Origin: CAZRCG01 sp964598565
Lineage (GTDB): Bacteria > Bdellovibrionota > UBA2394
NCBI GenBank assembly: GCA_964598565.1
Contig: CAZRCG010000001.1
Location: 372,001 to 436,000, forward strand
Length of the DNA stretch: 64,000 nt
Direction of reading: 5' to 3'
The notes beneath the pieces were generated by a model, which was not told where the DNA came from, searched no databases, and saw only the letters and a program-made list of their open reading frames with translations. A program made the translations under genes and the position numbers. Positions 50,275 to 58,611 of the stretch are shown one piece after another. Positions within the stretch are counted from its first letter, which is position 1, and each line of letters begins with the position of its first letter.

Positions 50275-51351
50275 TTACAAAATCTTTGCTAAATAGTCTT
50301 TTAGGTAGGGGGTTTGCGACAACGGCATTACCATCACCTTATTTCCGGTTCTTACGACCGCAATATCTTTCAAACCAAAGACTGAAAATTCTGTAGCCTC
50401 ATCACTCCACGCATAAACATTGTGCGCATTCACCGTAGACAGTTTCGTCTGCTTCTCTTGAAGCGCAAGTCGAGACCAGTCGATCCAAGTACCTAAGTCT
50501 TCCCATGGCAGCTCGAGAGGCATAACACGCACACGCGGAGATTTCTCAAAAATGGCACGATCAATGGGCTGTTTAATGAGGGTCGAAAATTTAACTTTCA
50601 AATTGAGCGCTTCCGGAAAAAACTCTTTATAAGCAGAACAAAAAGCGTCAAGCGTCCCAAAAAACATACCGCCGTTTATCAGCCCACCTGCCGAATAAAG
50701 TGACGACAAGGTTTGCGCATTGGGCTTTTCCACAAATTTCTCTACAGGCGCGCTCTGTGTTGAAACTGTCTTCGTCGCTCCAGACAAATCAGGAATCATC
50801 CAACCAAATTGCGAGTGACTCTCCAAGGGTTTAAACGATGGGGGCGAACCCAAAACAAATAAGGAGTTAGGATGACGATCAATCTCTGTTTGAATGTTTG
50901 CTAAAACACGACCAAAGCCGGCTTTAGGAAAATAGTGGTCGGCGCTCATGATAGCGAGCCATTTCTTTCGACGCAGCGACGGCGATTTCATAATGCAGCG
51001 TAATGCCCAGCCTACGGCTGCCGCCGTATCTCTTGGCTCGGGCTCCACAAAAAACCGTAGAGGCTGTGTTTTTCCCCTCATTGAGGCACCTTTAACCCGC
51101 CGCTTCGCTAACGACGGTTTTCGGCCTCGGGTATCATGCATCTTGTAGTCTAGTTCAATAGCCCTGCGAATACCTGAATTACAGACCACGAAAACTTCCA
51201 GCCCTTTCAGTCGCTCGACGGCTCGATCTAACAAACTTTTGCCGTGCACCCGAAGCAGCGGCTTGGGACATTCCATAGGAAAAAGTCGCTGACTTCGGCC
51301 TCCTGCTAAGATGATTCCAATGCCATTGGCCGCCACATGAATTCTCGACAT
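50275..51351 (-). CDS. manC: Mannose-1-phosphate guanylyltransferase
   Basis: 358 residues making GDP-mannose for surface polysaccharide or lipopolysaccharide. The nucleotidyltransferase signature IILAGGRSQRLFPMECPKPLL (residues ~13-33, in parts) has Leu in place of the common Trp/Phe after R. SADHYF, VEKFVEKP and INGGMFFG complete the active site. A basic insert near residues 75-90 (RKPSLAKRRVKGASMRGK) is unusual. Paired with the cupin gene downstream. Confidence 0.9.
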   Translation of the reverse strand: MSRIHVAANGIGIILAGGRSQRLFPMECPKPLLRVHGKSLLDRAVERLKGLEVFVVCNSGIRRAIELDYKMHDTRGRKPSLAKRRVKGASMRGKTQPLRFFVEPEPRDTAAAVGWALRCIMKSPSLRRKKWLAIMSADHYFPKAGFGRVLANIQTEIDRHPNSLFVLGSPPSFKPLESHSQFGWMIPDLSGATKTVSTQSAPVEKFVEKPNAQTLSSLYSAGGLINGGMFFGTLDAFCSAYKEFFPEALNLKVKFSTLIKQPIDRAIFEKSPRVRVMPLELPWEDLGTWIDWSRLALQEKQTKLSTVNAHNVYAWSDEATEFSVFGLKDIAVVRTGNKVMVMPLSQTPYLKDYLAKIL

Positions 51352-51487
51352 GGCTCTAAACTGCCTTACGACTGGTTATAAATCAATATTTGCCCCAGTA
51401 TCTGTAGCGAGGTCTCACTTACGCATAGACCCTCTTGCCTCGTCTGCCCCTTGACAGCAGCATCAAATTGCACAAGAAACCCCCCAC

Positions 51488-52582
51488 ATGAAGTTTCCAT
51501 TTTTTGTTATCGCCAACTTAGCTCTCGTGCTCGCGGCACCTGCAACAATTCAGACCCTCAAAGCTTCCTCTGCGGTGACAGGTTCGGCGAGTCATCCTCT
51601 TGCCGCCTCGGTTTCTACGCCTAGTCCTTCCTCTATTATTCTTGACCCCTTCGAAACAGGCATTCGTATGGAGGAACTCCAATTGTTGCCGAAGCCGCTG
51701 GAGAGCCAGTGGCTAAGTCAACTCTATTTGCAAACATGGAATGCATCGTTTTCGAGGTTGATGGCGTCTCCCCCAGAAATTTCATCGCTCCTTAGGGCGT
51801 TACAACGCCGCTCGCTCTCTCTCAGCGACAGTGATCATTCCCAATCTCTCAAGGAAATTGATAACTTCTTTGACCGAAGTCTTCCCTATGCGGCGCTCGC
51901 AGAAGATATTGAGGTTCGACTGGCGTTTGAAATGGCTTGGGCGTTTAGTCATAATGAGGGGTCAGCAACTCCTGATCAGCCTGCCCAAGTCTCTGAGCGA
52001 GCCGCAGGGGCTTGCCTTTCCAAAGAGATCATCAGCAAACTGCCCACGAAATATGGCCCCGCATTTCTCGAATGGTGCGCGACCCGACGCGACGTTGAAA
52101 TTACAGAAGCAGCTTGGGCTCGTACGTATGTCAACGGCCGTTGGCTCGCTCCTGAAAGCCTTCCCATAAAACTTAAAACAGGTCGCTACTGGAGGCATCG
52201 ACTCAATCAGCACTCCATAATTACCGAAAGCTGTATTGTACAGAGTGCCCATGAATCATCGTGCCGAGAACTATCTCGGCGCGTCTTTCTTTCGAGCCTG
52301 CCCTCGTCAACCCTGAGAAAATATCTGCTTGCCTCTAAACCCGCTTCCGTCTCAATAGATGGCGTCTATTTTATAGAACCCCACCACAAGAGTGTGATTG
52401 CCCTGATACCTTCGACCCGTCGAAAAATCACCTCGTTGCCAAGCGAAACCGTCAGCAGCTCTTTAGAATCTAAATCACTGTGGGAATCTCCATGGCTATG
52501 GGCGGGCGTCGTCGCCGTTGCGGGCCTTGCGGGTTGGGGCGTTTATGAGGCCACTAAAGTGCGTACGGTTGAAACACCTTAA
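51488..52582 (+). CDS. Exported protein of unknown function with C-terminal membrane helix
   Basis: 364 residues. The N-terminal signal peptide (MKFPFFVIANLALVLAAPA) and a C-terminal transmembrane helix (~338-355, WLWAGVVAVAGLAGWGVYEA) frame a helical Ser-rich body. Two cysteines near 250-260 (CIVQSAHESSC) could form a disulfide. No family recognised. The C-terminal helix near the stop recalls the carboxy-anchored proteins common in myxobacteria and bdellovibrios. It is convergent with the pilR-pilin gene, 7 bp apart. Confidence 0.6.
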   Translation: MKFPFFVIANLALVLAAPATIQTLKASSAVTGSASHPLAASVSTPSPSSIILDPFETGIRMEELQLLPKPLESQWLSQLYLQTWNASFSRLMASPPEISSLLRALQRRSLSLSDSDHSQSLKEIDNFFDRSLPYAALAEDIEVRLAFEMAWAFSHNEGSATPDQPAQVSERAAGACLSKEIISKLPTKYGPAFLEWCATRRDVEITEAAWARTYVNGRWLAPESLPIKLKTGRYWRHRLNQHSIITESCIVQSAHESSCRELSRRVFLSSLPSSTLRKYLLASKPASVSIDGVYFIEPHHKSVIALIPSTRRKITSLPSETVSSSLESKSLWESPWLWAGVVAVAGLAGWGVYEATKVRTVETP

Positions 52583-52589
52583 GGGGCTG

Positions 52590-53192
52590 TCACTCAAGAT
52601 CATTGCAGGTGAGTACGGTCGAATCATCGATCGCCGATACCATCGTCATTTCCGTGCCATCTCCGTCAAAGTCACTGTAGGCTGCCACGACATACCAATG
52701 GGTCGGAAATATCGTCGACGGAATAATATTCGCCACTAAATTTGCATTAGCGACGCAATCAATATCGCCGATGGTCGTTCGGTCAATCACCGCGCCACAA
52801 CCTGTGGCGGCGTCGTAGGCGTTGGACGCAAATACTTGATAACCAAATCGAACCTGACGATCGGGGCGAATATTCATGGGGGCTTGACCCCAAGCCGTAT
52901 TGGCTGGAACGGGATCCCAATCTACCTTCAGACCTTGGGCGGCCGTGATAGCAGCTTCGGTAGGATGCCTGTCTGCCGCCACATAACAATCAAACTGCTG
53001 AAAATAAGACTCCTGCCCTGTTTTAATTGCCGCAATGCCCGCATTGGCTTCATTCAAATAACTTCGATAAACATAGCTTTGGTAACTCGGAATGGCGATC
53101 GCTGCGAGAACCCCAAGAATCAAAACAGTAATCATGATTTCAATGAGCGTAAAACCCTTATCATTCGATATCGACCCGCTCGCAATTTTCAT
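52590..53192 (-). CDS. Type IV prepilin, likely internal start within pilR
   Basis: 200 residues if begun at the ATG 53192. GGAGG (53205-53201) lies 8 nt upstream, so independent initiation is well supported. The leader is 13 residues, a usual prepilin length, with cleavage KG|FTLIEIMITVLILGVLAAIAIPSYQSY (in parts). The globular domain has Cys pairs (FDCYVAA, TGCGAVI, DCVAN, LTCNDLE) and an aspartate-rich DFDGDGTEMT loop. It differs clearly from the pilA at 49 kb, so it is a second or minor pilin. It shares frame and stop with the pilR fusion. Confidence 0.75.
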   Translation of the reverse strand: MKIASGSISNDKGFTLIEIMITVLILGVLAAIAIPSYQSYVYRSYLNEANAGIAAIKTGQESYFQQFDCYVAADRHPTEAAITAAQGLKVDWDPVPANTAWGQAPMNIRPDRQVRFGYQVFASNAYDAATGCGAVIDRTTIGDIDCVANANLVANIIPSTIFPTHWYVVAAYSDFDGDGTEMTMVSAIDDSTVLTCNDLE

Positions 53193-54638
53193 TCGAATAG
53201 CCTCCATTTCTGAAGCCTCATCAAGGCCCAGTAATGAATCATCGTCGTCATCCGACCCTATACCGTGCTTCTTAAGTCGATATCGCATCGATCGAGACGT
53301 AATTCCAAGGATCTTAGCCGCCCTTGAGCGTGAACCGTGAGTTTTCTCTAGGGCTTTTAGGAGCCACTCCTTTTCAAAGCTGTCGACGAGTTCATCGAGA
53401 GCAAAAGTACCTTGTTGAAACTTCTGGTCGGCTTCTTTGAGAGAAAAGACTTCCTTTTTATGTTCGTAGTTTACCACATGGCTGGGCAAAGAATCCACTT
53501 GGACGGCTTGGCCCATTTCAAGCGCCACACTTCGCTCGATGATATTCTCAAGCTCCCGAACATTACCTGGAAAATCATAGGCTAATAGTAAATTCATAGC
53601 TTCAGGACTAATGCGGCGAATATCTTTACTTGTTTCTTTTGCATACTTTCTCAGAAAGAAATCTGCCAAAAGGGCAATATCGTCTCGTCGTTCACGCAAG
53701 GGAGGAATTTGAATCTGAATTACATTTAACCGATAAAACAAGTCTTCTCGAAAGCGGCCCTTCTTTACTTCTTCTTCTAAGGTTCGATTGGTCGCTGCAA
53801 TGATCCGTACATCGACTTCGATACTTTCGGTGCCACCGACTCGGTGAAAATTTTTTTCTTGAATGACTCGTAGGAGCTTTACTTGCATGGGCAGAGGCAG
53901 TTCTCCGATTTCATCCAGAAAGAGAGTGCCCTTGTTGGCCGCCTCAAAGAGGCCGTGCTTCGTGGCAGTCGCTCCCGTGAACGCCCCTCTTTCATGACCG
54001 AATAGTTCACTTTCGATCAAGGATTCTGGGATAGCTCCACAATTCACGGTTACAATGGGACCGTCCTTACGAGGCGAATTAAAATGCAAAGCTCGCGCCA
54101 CAAGCTCTTTACCTGTGCCCGATTCTCCAAAAATGAGAATATTTGTACGCGTGGGCGCCGACTTACGAATCAAATTCAGCACCTGGCGCATGCCTTCGCT
54201 ATCGCCGTGCAGGTTCGAAAAATCGTATTTACTCTGAAGCTCTGATTTTAACGTACGGTTTTCCTCGATCAGACTTCTCGTTTTTAAGGCATTTCGAATG
54301 ACCATCTTAATTTCGTCTATCTTGAACGGCTTACTTACATAATCAAAGGCTCCCGCCTTCATAGCATCCACTGCAGAGTCGGTGGTAGCAAAGGCGGTAA
54401 TCATAATCACGGGAACATCCCCCTGAACTTTCTTTGCCTCCCGAAGTAGAGTCATCCCATCGCCATTTTTCATTTGTAAGTCTGTAATAACGAGATCAAA
54501 TACCTGGTCCTTGATGAGCTTCACGGCGCTAAGCCCATCAGCAGCCGTCGCCACTTCGTAACCTTCTTTTGCCAAGAGAATTTCAAAAAACTCTCTGACA
54601 CTCAATTCATCGTCGACTACTAAAACACGTATTGGCAT
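52590..54638 (-). CDS. pilR: PilR response regulator fused in frame to a type IV prepilin
   Basis: 682 residues from the ATG at 54638 (GGGAG 8 nt upstream). Receiver domain 1-120 with phospho-acceptor Asp53 (LVITDLQM); sigma-54 AAA+ domain ~140-370 with GESGTGKE (171-178), GAFTGA (218-223) and GTLFLDEIGELP; Fis-type HTH ~416-459 (GSRSRAAKILGITSRSMRYRLKKHGI). A PilR would normally end here. Instead an Asp-rich linker (SDDDDDSLLGLDEASEMEAIR) runs without a stop into MKIASGSISNDKG-FTLIEIM, a full prepilin of 200 residues. The Gly495-Phe496 cleavage site, Glu500 and a Cys-containing C-terminus are present. The role is sigma-54-dependent activation of pilA; the pilin part may be made separately. 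Confidence 0.88.
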   Translation of the reverse strand: MPIRVLVVDDELSVREFFEILLAKEGYEVATAADGLSAVKLIKDQVFDLVITDLQMKNGDGMTLLREAKKVQGDVPVIMITAFATTDSAVDAMKAGAFDYVSKPFKIDEIKMVIRNALKTRSLIEENRTLKSELQSKYDFSNLHGDSEGMRQVLNLIRKSAPTRTNILIFGESGTGKELVARALHFNSPRKDGPIVTVNCGAIPESLIESELFGHERGAFTGATATKHGLFEAANKGTLFLDEIGELPLPMQVKLLRVIQEKNFHRVGGTESIEVDVRIIAATNRTLEEEVKKGRFREDLFYRLNVIQIQIPPLRERRDDIALLADFFLRKYAKETSKDIRRISPEAMNLLLAYDFPGNVRELENIIERSVALEMGQAVQVDSLPSHVVNYEHKKEVFSLKEADQKFQQGTFALDELVDSFEKEWLLKALEKTHGSRSRAAKILGITSRSMRYRLKKHGIGSDDDDDSLLGLDEASEMEAIRMKIASGSISNDKGFTLIEIMITVLILGVLAAIAIPSYQSYVYRSYLNEANAGIAAIKTGQESYFQQFDCYVAADRHPTEAAITAAQGLKVDWDPVPANTAWGQAPMNIRPDRQVRFGYQVFASNAYDAATGCGAVIDRTTIGDIDCVANANLVANIIPSTIFPTHWYVVAAYSDFDGDGTEMTMVSAIDDSTVLTCNDLE
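53201..53205 (-). promoter_or_regulatory. Shine-Dalgarno for the internal pilin start
   Basis: GGAGG on the minus strand within the pilR linker codons, 8 nt before ATG 53192. It is the main evidence that pilin is translated separately from PilR. Confidence 0.65.
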
Positions 54639-54652
54639 AGAATGATCTCCCA

Positions 54653-56221
54653 CTATGCAGCCGACGTAGCCAGCTGCATTCCTTTCGATGGCAACTCAAT
54701 CCAAAACTCCGTACCTTTACCGACCTGAGACTCAAACCCCACGGTCCCCTGGTGTATTTTTACAATTTGAAAGACCATCGGAAGCCCAAGGCCAGTACCA
54801 CCCGTCTTTGTCGAAAAGAACGGATCAAAAATTCTGTCTCGGATCTCTTCTGAAATTCCAGGCCCGCTATCTCGTATGACCAAACGAACCGAGTCAGTCG
54901 TTTTATGACCTTTCAATTCTATCGAGCCACCCTGCTCCATGGATTGGATGGAGTTCTTTATCAGGTTCCAGATAACTTGTTTCATTTGATGCGGATCACA
55001 GACCAACATAAAATCGCGCGGCAAGTGCGATGTCAGCGTAATATTGCCTTTCGAAAATTCGGGAAGATGCTGACAGAGTGTAAATACGTCAGCTACTAGG
55101 TCAGCAAGATTGACAGTCTGTAATCGCAAACTGGAGGGTTTCGCATAGTCGAGAAAATCTTGCAGTAAAGCGTCGAGGCGATCCGTCTCTCTCAGTACAA
55201 TCTGAATAAGCTTCTTGGGAGCCTGCGGCCATTCGACTTCGTCTTTCAATAGCTGTACGCTGCCACTTAAACTCGCTAAAGGATTTCGAATTTCATGGGC
55301 AATGCCTGCAGCTAACCGACCAATGCCAGCCAATTTTTCGTTGAGATTCATGCGCGCCTCAAGATCTCTTATTTCGGTTACATCTTGAAAAACGATGAGC
55401 GCACCCTGCTCACCTAGGGCCTTGCGCTGAAAGCCGATTCTCTTTTTTCGAGAACCACCCAACGACAACTCAATTTCTGATCTCTGATCATTTGACGGCA
55501 GATCTTTGAGAACACTTTCATGAATCATACAACCCATGTCGTTTTGCTCAAGTATCTGAATAGCTGTTGGGTTCAAATACCGAATACGTCTGTCGGGTCC
55601 CATGAAAGCGATGCCTGAAGGTATGTTCTCTAAAATCGCCTGATGCAAATTTTCTAGGCCTTTAAGGCTCTCTTCAACATGAGACAAATTTTCAGCGAGT
55701 TTTTCTCGCGATCGAAATACCAAGGCCACTGTGGACCCCAAAAAAAGAATCACGGATGAAACCAACGTAAGACGTGCAATTTGTTGGGAGTTGTCGCTTT
55801 GATCTAATGAAACTGCCATCCAGACAATGATCAAAGCGCTGCTGATCGACATCCCCAACGCCCCTCGCGCATTTAATATAAGCGCGCCCACCAAAACTTG
55901 TACCGCAAACAGAATAATGAATGACGATTCTAAGCCGCCCGTGAGCCAGACTAACGACGTTGTAAGTGCAATATCAAACAACATCTGAGCCCAAGCAAAG
56001 ATCTGAAGGCTCGCCCCGCGAATCCAAAGAAGAAGGGGCCACGAAGTAAAGGTGGCAAGCGCCCCAGCGGCTAGTGCCACGGACAAGTCTCTGAAGAAAT
56101 GGACTTCGTAGAAACCCTTCAATAAATAACCTGAAAGACCAGTTATAAAGAGAAACGCAAGGCGAAACGCCAATTGCCAGCTCAGTCGGAATGCAAGGTC
56201 TCTATAGTAAGGCGTGGTCAT
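54653..56221 (-). CDS. pilS: Sensor histidine kinase PilS
   Basis: 522 residues. Six or so transmembrane helices span ~15-170. A PAS domain (~190-290) reads ILENIPSGIAFMGPDRRIRYLNPTA (in parts). The HisKA domain has AAGIAHEIRNPLASLSG with His309, and the ATPase domain has NLIKNSIQSM, IRDSGPGIS and KTGGTGLGLPMVFQI. Family knowledge: Pseudomonas PilS senses inner-membrane pilin and controls PilR. It lies 4 nt from pilC, and its TAG is followed 14 nt later by the pilR ATG. Confidence 0.92.
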   Translation of the reverse strand: MTTPYYRDLAFRLSWQLAFRLAFLFITGLSGYLLKGFYEVHFFRDLSVALAAGALATFTSWPLLLWIRGASLQIFAWAQMLFDIALTTSLVWLTGGLESSFIILFAVQVLVGALILNARGALGMSISSALIIVWMAVSLDQSDNSQQIARLTLVSSVILFLGSTVALVFRSREKLAENLSHVEESLKGLENLHQAILENIPSGIAFMGPDRRIRYLNPTAIQILEQNDMGCMIHESVLKDLPSNDQRSEIELSLGGSRKKRIGFQRKALGEQGALIVFQDVTEIRDLEARMNLNEKLAGIGRLAAGIAHEIRNPLASLSGSVQLLKDEVEWPQAPKKLIQIVLRETDRLDALLQDFLDYAKPSSLRLQTVNLADLVADVFTLCQHLPEFSKGNITLTSHLPRDFMLVCDPHQMKQVIWNLIKNSIQSMEQGGSIELKGHKTTDSVRLVIRDSGPGISEEIRDRIFDPFFSTKTGGTGLGLPMVFQIVKIHQGTVGFESQVGKGTEFWIELPSKGMQLATSAA

Positions 56222-56225
56222 ATCA

Positions 56226-57443
56226 CTAACTTACGTTTCCTGCGAGTTCGAAAATGGGTAGATACATCGCAATTACCATACCTCCAATGATGCCCCCGAG
56301 AATCACCATCATCGCGGGCTCCATCAAACTGGTCATAGCTTTTACTGCGGCATCGACTTCCTCATCATAGAAGTCGGCAATTTTTCCGAGCATCGCATCC
56401 AGAGCACCAGTCTGCTCTCCCACATTGATCATCTGACAAACCATCTCAGGAAATACTTTCGATTGCGAAAGGGGCTCGGCTACAGTCTTTCCTTCTGAGA
56501 TACTTTGGCGGGCCGCTATGATGGCCTTTTCAACAGTCTTGTTTCCAGCCGCTCGCGCGGTAATGTCGAGCGCTTCTAAGATGGGTACCCCTGACTGAAG
56601 CATCGTGCCCAAGGTTCTTGTAAATCGAGCAACAGCCACTTTTCGAATGAGAGGCCCAAATACAGGTAACTTTAAAAAAAGATCGTCCGTCATGGCCAAA
56701 GTTTTCGGATTTGCTCTTATCTGCTTCCACGCAAACCCTAAAGCTACAAAACCTAAAATGATAAAAATGATATTGCTCTGCATCCACCCACTCAAATCGA
56801 TGACGAATTGAGTAGGCGCTGGCAGTGCCTTATCACCAAACTCTTTAAACATTTTTTCAAAAATGGGGATGACCCACACAAGCAAAACCGAAATTACAAT
56901 AACGGCTACAACACAAATAGAGATGGGATAGACCATCGCCGACTTAACTTGGCCCCTAAGTTTGATTGTCTTTTCTAAATAGATGGCGAGCCGCTGAAGA
57001 ATGACGTCGAGTATACCGCCCACTTCACCTGCGGCTACAAGGTTGACATAGAGGGTATCAAAGACCTTGGGATGTTTCTTTAAGGCATCGGCAAAAGTGC
57101 TTCCACTTTCGACATCGTTCTGAATGGCTTTAAGTACGCGTTTAAATTCAGGATTAGCCGCCTGACCTCCAAGAATTTCAAGACACTGAACCAAGGGAAG
57201 ACCAGCGTCAATCATCGTCGCAAATTGCCGAGAGAAAATGACAACCTCCTTCAACGATACCGAAGCAAACAGTGCAGTATTTCCACCTTTACCGCCAAGA
57301 ACAGAACTAGCTACCTTCACCTTTTTTGGGCGAATCTGTTGCCCTCTTAAGTACTGTAGAACCGCCGCTTCATTGGGCGCCTCTTTGGTACCAGAACGAA
57401 ACTGGCCATTCTTCGCAATACCTTCCCACTTAAATGTCGCCAT
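56226..57443 (-). CDS. pilC: Type IV pilus platform protein PilC
   Basis: 405-residue inner-membrane protein with two GspF domains. The N-terminal FKWEGIAKNGQFRSGTKEAPNEAAV is the PilC hallmark. VVIFSRQFATMIDAGLPLVQCLEIL opens domain 1 (~68-190), and VAVARFTRTLGTMLQSGVPILEALDI opens domain 2 (~270-395), each followed by hydrophobic helices (segments cited in parts). It couples PilB/PilT to the pilus base. It follows pilT after 17 nt. Confidence 0.95.
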   Translation of the reverse strand: MATFKWEGIAKNGQFRSGTKEAPNEAAVLQYLRGQQIRPKKVKVASSVLGGKGGNTALFASVSLKEVVIFSRQFATMIDAGLPLVQCLEILGGQAANPEFKRVLKAIQNDVESGSTFADALKKHPKVFDTLYVNLVAAGEVGGILDVILQRLAIYLEKTIKLRGQVKSAMVYPISICVVAVIVISVLLVWVIPIFEKMFKEFGDKALPAPTQFVIDLSGWMQSNIIFIILGFVALGFAWKQIRANPKTLAMTDDLFLKLPVFGPLIRKVAVARFTRTLGTMLQSGVPILEALDITARAAGNKTVEKAIIAARQSISEGKTVAEPLSQSKVFPEMVCQMINVGEQTGALDAMLGKIADFYDEEVDAAVKAMTSLMEPAMMVILGGIIGGMVIAMYLPIFELAGNVS

Positions 57444-57460
57444 AACGTTCTCCTCCGAAT

Positions 57461-58597
57461 TTAACGAGACGATTTGGTGGACGGCCGTCCACCCGAATCA
57501 ATCATATTCTTAAGTTCATCATGATCGCTCGAACACGCCATCGCATCTTCCAATCGAACTTGGCGCTTGAGCACGAGTTCCGCCAGGGATTGATTGAGCG
57601 TAAGCATGCCATGCTTACCCTGACCAATCTGCATCTGTGAATAAACCTGGTGCAACTTATCTTCACGAATCAGATTTCGTATCGCCGCATTTGGGACCAT
57701 GATCTCCGTTGCCAAGGCTCGGCCTGAGCCAGAGGAACGTGGCAACAGTGTCTGAGAAATAACACCTTCTAAGGTAAACGAAATTTGAGCTCGAATTTGT
57801 GCCTGTTGATGCGGTGGAAAAACATCAATCATTCGGTTAATTGTCTGTACAGCACTACTCGTATGAAGGGTTGCAAAACATAAATGCCCCGTCTCTGCAA
57901 TCGTAAGAGCTGCTTCGATCGACTCAAGATCTCGAAGTTCCCCCACCACCACAACATCAGGATCTTGCCGTAATACGTATTTAAGAGCTTTTGAGTAAGA
58001 ATCGGTATCGGTGAACACTTCTCGCTGATTCACAATGCAATTTTTATGGGGATGTAGAAACTCAACGGGATCTTCAATAGTCAAAATATGCTGATGACTT
58101 TCACTATTAATTTTATCGATGATCGCCGCTAGTGTTGTAGACTTACCCGAACCCGTAGGCCCCGTCACTAAGACTAAACCTCTCGGTTTTACAGCTATTT
58201 CAGCAATGACCGCCGGCAGGCCAAGCTCATCGAACGATTGAATACGAAACGGAATCTGTCGAAACGCTCCAGAAACCACCCCTCGTTGCATAAAAAGATT
58301 CGCTCGAAAACGGGCGAGTCCTTTGACACCAAACGACAGATCTAACTCATGTTCTTCCTCGAAACGTGATTTCTGCTGATCGGTTAGAACACTATAACAA
58401 AGACGTTTGCAATCGGTGGGAGACAGCGGCGGCAACTTCAATGGAATGACCGTTCCATCGATGCGCACACAAGGAGCTGTTCCTGCAGTAATATGTAGAT
58501 CACTCGCTCCTTTTTCTAAAGACGTCTTTAAGAGATGATGCAAACTCAGCGCCGAATTGTCGTTAAGACCATCTGGTTTTCGTTGGCGATCTTCCAT
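57461..58597 (-). CDS. pilT: Type IV pilus retraction ATPase PilT
   Basis: 378 residues, hexameric ATPase for pilus retraction and twitching. Walker A GPTGSGKSTT at ~146-155; Asp box with LTIEDPVEF; Walker B DPDVVVVGELRDLES; His box TGHLCFATLHTSSA. The PilT C-terminal signature AIRNLIREDKLHQVYSQMQ (AIRNLIRE) is present and distinguishes PilT from PilB. The C-terminus is longer than minimal PilT. It starts 14 nt after pilB. Confidence 0.95.
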   Translation of the reverse strand: MEDRQRKPDGLNDNSALSLHHLLKTSLEKGASDLHITAGTAPCVRIDGTVIPLKLPPLSPTDCKRLCYSVLTDQQKSRFEEEHELDLSFGVKGLARFRANLFMQRGVVSGAFRQIPFRIQSFDELGLPAVIAEIAVKPRGLVLVTGPTGSGKSTTLAAIIDKINSESHQHILTIEDPVEFLHPHKNCIVNQREVFTDTDSYSKALKYVLRQDPDVVVVGELRDLESIEAALTIAETGHLCFATLHTSSAVQTINRMIDVFPPHQQAQIRAQISFTLEGVISQTLLPRSSGSGRALATEIMVPNAAIRNLIREDKLHQVYSQMQIGQGKHGMLTLNQSLAELVLKRQVRLEDAMACSSDHDELKNMIDSGGRPSTKSSR

Positions 58598-58611
58598 AGC
58601 AGACTCCTGTC

